NCBI GenBank assembly: GCA_026119855.1
Contig: JAOWBW010001124.1
Location: 124,001 to 188,000 of the forward strand
Reading direction: 5' to 3'
Origin: Campanula takesimana
Lineage: Eukaryota; Streptophyta; Magnoliopsida; Asterales; Campanulaceae
DNA length: 64,000 nt
The translations under genes and the position numbers were made by a program. Positions 57,762-64,000 of the stretch are shown piece by piece (within the stretch, counting starts at the first letter, position 1; every line of letters begins with the position of its first letter). The notes beneath the pieces were generated by a model that saw nothing but the letters and a program-made list of their open reading frames with translations, was not told the origin of the DNA and did not search any database.

Positions 57762-57992
57762 TGTTAGAGATATACCTAAAGAAGCCTAGTTATTTATTTC
57801 CTAATTCTATTTGTATAGCTAGTTAGTTACTTGGTAGACAAGATACGAAACTTGGTAGACAAGATACGAAACTTGGTAGTCAAGATACGAAACTTGGTAG
57901 TCAAGATACTTGTGTATATATATCTTTGTTAGTATTGTAAATATGAAAGAGAGGTTCAATGCAAATACTTATTCCCTCAATATTGTCTTTCA
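57762..57992 (+). repeat. 3' LTR of the Ale element (231 bp)
   Basis: Same ends as the 5' LTR but 42 bp longer, because the 21-bp unit (ACTTGGTAGWCAAGATACGAA) is present three times rather than once. Confidence 0.95.
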
Positions 57993-58080
57993 GCAACATG
58001 ACTTTTCTATTTACTCCTAAAATAATTTAAATACCGTGTATACATGAATACACGATCAGTACATATTTAGAATTAATTCA

Positions 58081-58221
58081 CTTGACTACCAAGTTTCGTA
58101 TCTTGACTACCAAGTTTCGTATCTTGACCGATCGGTCCTTGGGAAATCAGAGAGGTGGGATTGTGGGGTGAGGGTGGAGGCGAGTGTTGAGATGTCGGTG
58201 AGGCAGTAGTAGGATGAGTTT
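58081..58221 (-). repeat. Inverted patchwork copied from an Ale element
   Basis: 58081-58125 is the complement of two LTR 21-bp units; 58122-58217 is the complement of the integrase-RT linker at about 55886-55981 with about six differences. In an Ale element these two pieces are far apart. The two pieces meet at a few bases of shared sequence (CTTGAC). Confidence 0.85.
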
Positions 58222-59249
58222 AGAAATGAATAAAACTACGCCAATGATCCAACGGTGGTTAAATAACACGTATGCACCCGCATCTAAGGACACCTGTCGA
58301 TAACGCTCATATTTGTGTTATGTGTCTAACGGCTATAAAAGGACACGTGCTCCACTCAATGAGCGACAGGACATCCGTCCTTTCTCTGACTCACCAAGGA
58401 TTTCCAACGGCTAGTTTTTTGGGCTCTACTATAAATACCCCATAACTTCAACCATTTGAAGTTGCTAAGAATTTCAAGAATTTCTCTCCCAAGCATTTGT
58501 TGAAGATTTGAAGATTGCCTTTGTTATTTCCAGAATTCTTAAGAACATCTTCATAACTTCATCCTTAGCCCAGATCCTCAAGCGAAAACACTTTAGTTTT
58601 CTTGTGCTCTCAATCTCAAAGATCTAAAGAGCCTTGAAACTAAAATCACACACGCACCTCTTTAAGTTTGATCACTTAGATCTTTATTTTAGAGATATAC
58701 CGGTTATTGTCTAGGATTTGTTCTTTCATAGAATATTAGATCTTGAGTTAGTGTATAAGCTCAAACGATTGTAATTTGTAACACTCTCTCATTATATAAG
58801 ATCTCCATTAGAAATCCAGGACTAACCATCTTGGTAGAGGACGTAGATCATTTTCCCGATCGAACCTCTCCAAATAGCGCGTACGTATTATCTTGCTATT
58901 TCCTTTCAAGTCATATCATATCTAACTATTTGATTGTTTATTCATTGTAGATTGATTGATTGAACTGTGTTGTGTTTGTTATATCATTTGCCTTAGTTTC
59001 TTATTTCACCCACTTTGAGCCAAAATACTTAGAGTGTGTGTGCGCCCCCTTTATCATACTTTACGTCTATTTACATTACTAAATTCCGCTGTGCATTTCA
59101 CTCACTCACTTAGCCGCATATCATAACGCTTATTTGATAAAGTGCGCATTTGTAATTGAGTTTATCAAGGGTATGAAAAGAATTTTAAAACATCTATTCA
59201 CCCCCCCTCTAGCTATTTTTCATACCCTTGTTGCCCTTTGGGACCAACA
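58222..59249 (+). repeat. 5' LTR of SIRE copy 2, 5' end truncated
   Basis: Ends CTTTGGGACCAACA like SIRE copy 1 reversed. It has a TATA-like CTATAAATACCCC at about 58431, a polyA-like region, and the SIRE hallmark CACCCCCCCTCTAGCTATTT near 59201. Confidence 0.8.
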
Positions 59250-59251
59250 AG

Positions 59252-59263
59252 TGGTACCAGAGC
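59252..59263 (+). other. Primer-binding site of SIRE copy 2
   Basis: TGGTACCAGAGC two bases after the LTR; one change from TGGTATCAGAGC. Confidence 0.85.
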
Positions 59264-59322
59264 AAACACCTTTATAAAACACCTTTGTTTTTCAAGCTTA
59301 ACAGCTTGGGTGCCGATTCTAA

Positions 59323-62300
59323 ATGGAAAACTCAAAACCTATGGCAACTGCAAACTACACTTACGTTCCGGTCTTTGATGAAGATCACTTTGACGTGTGG
59401 AAATTCAGCATCTTAACTCATCTCAACTCAATCGATGAAAGACTTCATGATACCGTGGTTTATGGACCTTACATCCCTATGAAAGAGAATCCAAATCCGC
59501 GCACCAATGCTGCTCAACCAACCATCAAGAAACCAAGGGAAGAATGGACTGAGGAAGAAACAAGAAGAGTTGCAAATGATGGAAAAGCTAGAAACATTCT
59601 CCTAAGCACTCTAAGCACGGCTATGAAACAACAAGTCATGCATTGTGCTACTGCTAATGAGCTATGGGATGCTATTGAAGAGCATATAGAAGGAGATACT
59701 GTTTGTAAGGAGAACAAGAAATATGAAGTGCAAAAGAGATTCAACAATTTCTCTCAACTCCCCGGTGAAACCTTAAGACAAACTTATGAACGCTACTGTG
59801 AAATTATAAATCTATGTATTTCACTTGGCATGAAGTTTGCAAACAAGGATTTGAATGTCAACTTTCTCCAAGCTTTTGCATCAAGATACCTACATAAATC
59901 CAGCGCTCTTGAAGACGCCGAAACTTTAGATGTATGGAATTTAAGGAACCTTTATGCAAATCTCAAAGTTTATGAGCTCAAACTCCAACGAATCAGTGAA
60001 ACTGAAGGAAAGTCAAAATCCATAGAATGGTGGCGCATAGAGAAGAAGCCCATGCGCCTGCGCCGGTTCAAGAAGAGAAAAGTTCCGATCCCAAAATTTC
60101 TACCTCTGAGCAACTAGACATGGATGATGAAGACTTCGCTTTATTTGTGAAGAAATTTCAAAAGTTCAGAAAATTCTCAAGACCCGGCTCAACCAGCAAA
60201 TTTCAAGGATCTACCAGCAGAGCTCCTCCAAAGTTCACGAGGAGCAGTGATTCAAAAAGAAAAGAAGACCTTGTTTGTTTTAATTGCAGGAAACCAGGAC
60301 ACTTTACTTCAAGCTGCCCAACTCCAAAATTTGAATATATACAGAAGAAGAGCAGTGATAAATGACTATTTTATAGTCATTTAAGGTCCAAAATATAGTT
60401 TATTTACCTTATTTTAAGTAATTATTAGCTTAAACTATTTGATTTTATCTCATTATGCGGATATAATGCACTTGGTAGTATGTTTATATATAATACAGGT
60501 TTTGGAGCATTATTATGAGCTTTGGACATCTCTTGGAGGAAGGTGAAACAAATAAATAAAGAGCAAATTAACTGGACAAAGAAAATTAAAGAATAAAAGT
60601 GTTCCAGCAGTTGCTTGACCGAGCACCACCCTTGACTCGGCCGAGCATAGGCATCAGAAAGGCAGAAGTCATTTTCGAAGGCTTGCTCGGCCGAGCACCT
60701 TCCTTGACTCGGCCGAGCACCCCCTGTTCAGCAATTTTCCAGACTTCTCCAAAAGGCACCTTTTCAAGGAGGCATCCGGGAATAATCACTTCCCTTGGTC
60801 CAAGGCCTATATATAGAGATAGATATCAGTAGTTTTAGAAAGGAAAAACATTGTAAACTTACTATAGTGAAAATTTGTACTCTCAAACATCAATAAATTC
60901 TCAGAATTTGTGAAAGATATTCAATTTTTCTTGAGCAATATTCTGAGTTCTTCATCAATAATATTCAGAGGTTCTTTTCAAGTCTTTTATCTTCATTTCA
61001 ATTCAGAATAAGTATCTCTTCTTCTATCTTTTCTTCTTTATCTTATTCTTGTTGTTATTTATATGGCTTGTGAGTAATCCCCCATTTTCTTGGGGTTGGA
61101 AACTCAATAACATTTATGTTTATTAAGTAGTCATGCTCTGAAATTCTTCTCTTCATCTTAAACAATTCTACTATATCAAACTCTAACGCCTACAACCATG
61201 ATGACGTCCATGATTTGTATGAATCTTAGTTAATCAAGGGAAGTACTGATCGGAGAACCTTGATTAGCGGATCCATATAGTCAGAACTAAGTTCATTACT
61301 CACGAGAGTAGTGTAATGGCTTAGGGATGCTCCTTGAGTGGAAAGTATGCTGATTTTCATAAAGAAAACTTAATGGATTCTTACTAATTATGGGCCATCG
61401 AGAGATAGGGCATAATTAGTATGAGAATACAAACGCTACTTGCTTGATCGTGAGAAGTAGTGTAGGCCAAGCATACCATCCTTGTTTTAAAATGAAACTT
61501 TAATCTAAATAGAGCATGGATAGTTGATGAATATATGTTGTTGATGTTCCAATCCCGAGGATTCCTTAAAATATAAGAGTTTTTGTCTAAGTTATAGTAG
61601 TTGCAATTTCATTTCTAGTTTAGTGACAAACAATTTTTTTACCCCCAATCATTCTCTTTTCTTTATTTTCTTATTTTAAGCAAAAATATTTTATAAGTAA
61701 AGTTGTCCTCGTGGGATCGACTCGCTCTTGCACTATCTATACTACATACACCCGTGCACTTGCGGAAATAACCTAACAAGCAGCCATACTCCCAAGTTCA
61801 CTCCCAAATTCACTCGTCACAAGGGAATGGTTGCTGAAGAAGAATCACCAGCAAATGAGCAGAACACTTGGATTGAAACAGACTCAGATGAGAGCGATGA
61901 AGATTCTGATGATGGACTTGTTTGTTTGGTGGCAAATGATGATGAAGGGGATACTTATGATTCTGATGATGACTTCTCCAAGGATGTTCCTGATATGAAT
62001 GTCTTGAATAAACCTATCAAGAAATCTACAGGTTTTCAAGAAGTGAAAAGGAAGAAAGGACCAACCATCAGCGAGCTCGTTGAACAAGGATTTCTCACTC
62101 CGGCTCAAAGCGATGGTGGATTGTTATTCTCACGATGTGATGTAAGTGCAAGGAACAAGTTGAGAAAAGAAGTTTACATCAGACCTCAAGTTGAACCAAC
62201 TGCTCCAATCTCCAAAATCAATGATGATGAAGTGATTGCTGAACAAGAAAAAATGTTGAAAAAGGCTGAAAAGGTAATCACTAGATTTGATAATATGAAG

Positions 62301-63161
62301 GAAGCTTTAGCACTATCATGTGATGAAATTTCCCAGCTTAAGACCGAGAAATCTTTACTTAAATCTGAACTCACCCTCCTTAAGGAGCAGATAAAGAGCA
62401 TGACTCCTCTTACTGTTAAAAACACTTTTCTAACAGAACAGAACTCACTTCTTAAAGTTCAAAACGGTGAATTAGTCGCTCAAATTAGTGATCTTAAAAA
62501 GATTACAAATGAGTGGTCCAATTCTCGTGTCACTATGGAGAATATATTTGAGTCCCAAAAAGTCAGTGGTGATAAAAGTGGCTTGGGATTCTCATCAACT
62601 AGTGGCAACTTTAAATGTGATATCTGTGCTGAAAGAGATAGTAAATTTACAAATCAGCAAACTTTTGAGATTCACAAGGAAAAACATTCTAATTCAATGG
62701 GTAAAGGACAGGAAAAAGTCAAGAGACAAACATTCCATTATGTCTACCCAACGAAGCAATTGGGAAAGCTAATGGGAAAGATATAGCTACAGATGAATCA
62801 TCCTCTAGCAAAATCCCTCTTGAAACAAAGCGCGCTCCTTCTCCGAGTGCTCATTATGCGCCTAGGAGCCACGCGCCTCATCGCCGTGCGCCTCCTAGCC
62901 CTATGCGCCCTCCTAGATCAAGCGCTCCAAATTTCAAAAGAAGGATTTTTTAAGGCCAGTCCATCTGACCCAAAGAAGAATGCTATCCCAAAGAAAAGTA
63001 AAGAGTTTGTGAAAACTCATGTGATTGGTGGCTTTCATCATTGTTCCTTTTGTGATTGTTCTGGACACAAGGCCGTGGAATGTCTTTAGTGATTCACTCC
63101 CAATGCCAAAGGACGTAAAAACCCTAAGGTCAAGCAAGAGTGGGTTGTCAAAAGTTGCTAA
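59323..63161 (+). pseudogene. SIRE copy 2 gag, split by a solo LTR
   Basis: ATG 59323. Capsid domain (FDEDHFDVWKFSILTHLN, ELWDAIEEHIEGDTVCKE, LPGETLRQTYERYCEI); frame slip near 60025; zinc knuckle CFNCRKPGHFTSSC; interrupted at 60351 by the solo LTR and resumed in frame at 61784 (FTRHKGMVAEEE). Then an acidic stretch, ISELVEQGFLTPAQSDGG, a coiled coil (EISQLKTEKSLLKSELTLLK), CDICAERDSKF, a frame slip near 62770, a linker made of repeated RAP/APP residues coded by TGCGCCT words, a second knuckle CSFCDCSGHKAVEC, TAG at about 63087 and the end VVKSC TAA at 63159. Copy 1 has TGA where this copy reads EQGFLTP. Confidence 0.9.
60356..61778 (+). mobile_element. Solo LTR (1,423 bp) inside SIRE copy 2 gag
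   Basis: TGATAAATGACTATTTTATA to TAACCTAACA with a perfect duplication AGCAG (60351-60355 and 61779-61783). It contains CTCGTGGGATCGACTCGC near the end, typical of gypsy LTRs, a TATA-like CTATATATAGAG at about 60808, and three to four GGCCGAGCA words at 60615-60719. Lineage not assigned. Confidence 0.85.
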
Positions 63162-63213
63162 CCCGAGGACCCAAAAGGAATAAAGGGGACCTGCTTAAAT
63201 GTCTATATTTCAG

Positions 63214-64000
63214 GTTCTTTGTTTCATGGCTGGATCTTCAAAAGCTAGAAATTATGAATGGATTCTCGATAGTGGGTGTTCAAGACACATGACTGGAGAT
63301 GAATCCTTATTAGAAGATGTCCATAAAGAAAGAGGTCCCTCAGTAACATTTGGTGATAATAACAAAGGTCAAGTTGTCGCATATGGAAAGCTCAAGAAAG
63401 ACAAAGTGTGCATTGAAAGAGTCTCTCTCGTCGAAGGGCTCAAGCACAATTTATTATCCATATCTCAATTCTGCGACAAAGGATTAGAATGCCATTTCAC
63501 CTCAACTCAATGTCTTATCAAGAATGGAAAAACTGGAGCTACATTACTCACGGGATATCGTAAGACAAATATTTACATTATTGATTTCCATAGTATGAAC
63601 TCTAGTACTAATCTTTGTTTTGTAGCTAAAAGTGTGAGCGAAAATAGTTGGCTGTGGCACAAGCGCTTAAGTCACTTGAACTTCAAATATCTATCTAAAC
63701 TCAGCAGGAATAACCTTGTCAAAGGACTTCCCAAGGTTGCTGATCATCATGACAAGAAGTGCGCCGCGTGTCAACTTGGCAAACAACCGAAGAAATCTTT
63801 CTCCAGCAAGACCAATCCTTCAACTTCTAGATGTTTGCAACTGCTTCACATTGATCTATTTGGACCAGTCACCACTGCAAGTATTCGAAAGAATAAGTAT
63901 ACTCTAGTTGTGGTGGATGATTATTCAAGATACACATGGGTGGAAATGATGATCTCAAAAGACGATTGTTACGACATTTTGACCACCTTATTCAGACTGC
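63214..64000 (+). CDS. SIRE copy 2 pol start: protease and integrase N-terminus, partial
   Basis: Open from 63214 (VLCFMAGSS; first ATG 63226) to the window end with no stop, the only unbroken large element frame here. Protease WILDSGCSRHMTGDES; pre-integrase region (ENSWLWHKRLSHLNFKYL, HDKKCAACQLGKQ); integrase start LLHIDLFGPVTTASI and VVVDDYSRYTWVEMM with the first catalytic Asp. It is not in the gag frame; a TAA ends gag 52 bases earlier, and TATTTCAG directly precedes GTTCTTTG. Whether it is intact beyond the window cannot be seen. Confidence 0.88.

Larger units (their letters stand above)
49594..57992 (+). mobile_element. Ale-type Ty1/copia retrotransposon, split by a solo LTR
   Basis: TG...CA ends with a perfect duplication GCAAC (49589-49593 and 57993-57997). 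Without the 3,619-bp insertion (solo LTR plus one CCATT copy) it is about 4.8 kb with short LTRs (189 and 231 bp), fitting the Ale/Retrofit lineage. Order: LTR, primer site, gag, protease, integrase, RT, RNase H, LTR. Several stops and frameshifts make it inactive. Confidence 0.92.
58222..64000 (+). mobile_element. SIRE-lineage copia element, copy 2, cut by the window end
   Basis: Plus-strand relative of copy 1 but a different family: LTR end, primer site, gag 59323-63161 interrupted by a solo LTR, then protease and integrase running off the window. Its start is lost at the Ale-derived patch, so no left duplication can be read. Confidence 0.9.

Overview
The window is nuclear DNA from a flowering plant, most likely a eudicot. 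It is AT-rich, its two host genes are interrupted by introns, and most of the rest is transposable elements of plant-specific lineages: Ty1/copia SIRE and Ale, Ty3/gypsy Tat and Athila, chromovirus-like solo LTRs, Stowaway and other MITEs, and a Helitron. I cannot name the species from sequence alone.

Host genes. (1) At 309-3006 on the minus strand is a complete six-exon gene for a plant EB1C-type microtubule plus-end-binding protein (327 aa by my splicing). (2) At 26088-29103 on the minus strand is a complete two-exon leucine-rich-repeat receptor-like kinase of the At4g34220 type (782 aa), with HGN in place of the catalytic HRD. I see no other intact host gene and no convincing functional tRNA or rRNA gene.

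Layout. 3.2-10.5 kb is intergenic: several Stowaway MITEs, short tandem duplications, a SINE-like fragment and an LTR-like fragment. 10,504-23,795 is one 13.3-kb Tat-lineage Ty3/gypsy element on the minus strand, closed by a perfect 5-bp duplication (ATTGG). It carries a spliced gene on the opposite strand next to its 3' LTR, and its middle is replaced by a truncated Athila-like element. 23,800-25,030 holds a SINE-like fragment and a 1.04-kb Helitron. After the kinase gene, 29.4-35.7 kb is a patchwork of small DNA transposons, four with readable target-site duplications. 35,934-49,373 is a full-length SIRE copia element (minus strand, 1.54-kb LTRs, duplication CATAC) with an extra spliced env-like gene after pol. 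49,594-57,992 is an Ale-type copia element (plus strand, duplication GCAAC) split by a 3.6-kb solo LTR (duplication CCATT). 58,081-58,221 is an inverted patchwork copied from an Ale element. 58,222-64,000 is a second SIRE element (plus strand), split by a 1.4-kb solo LTR (duplication AGCAG) and running off the window inside integrase. All large element genes are broken by stops or frameshifts.

Main hunting result. Several unrelated LTR elements here each carry their own short GC-rich, often palindromic word, repeated from two to dozens of times in an LTR, a gag linker or the integrase-RT linker: CCATCCGTACGGATGG, GCACGAGTCGTGC, TGCGGTMG, GKGCGGTCGCMC, ACCGATCGGT, CTCGGCCGAG, TGCGCCT. The word differs between families but the arrangement recurs. 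I know of no feature class that explains it. It could be RNA-dimerisation or packaging tags, protein-binding sites, or a mutational by-product.
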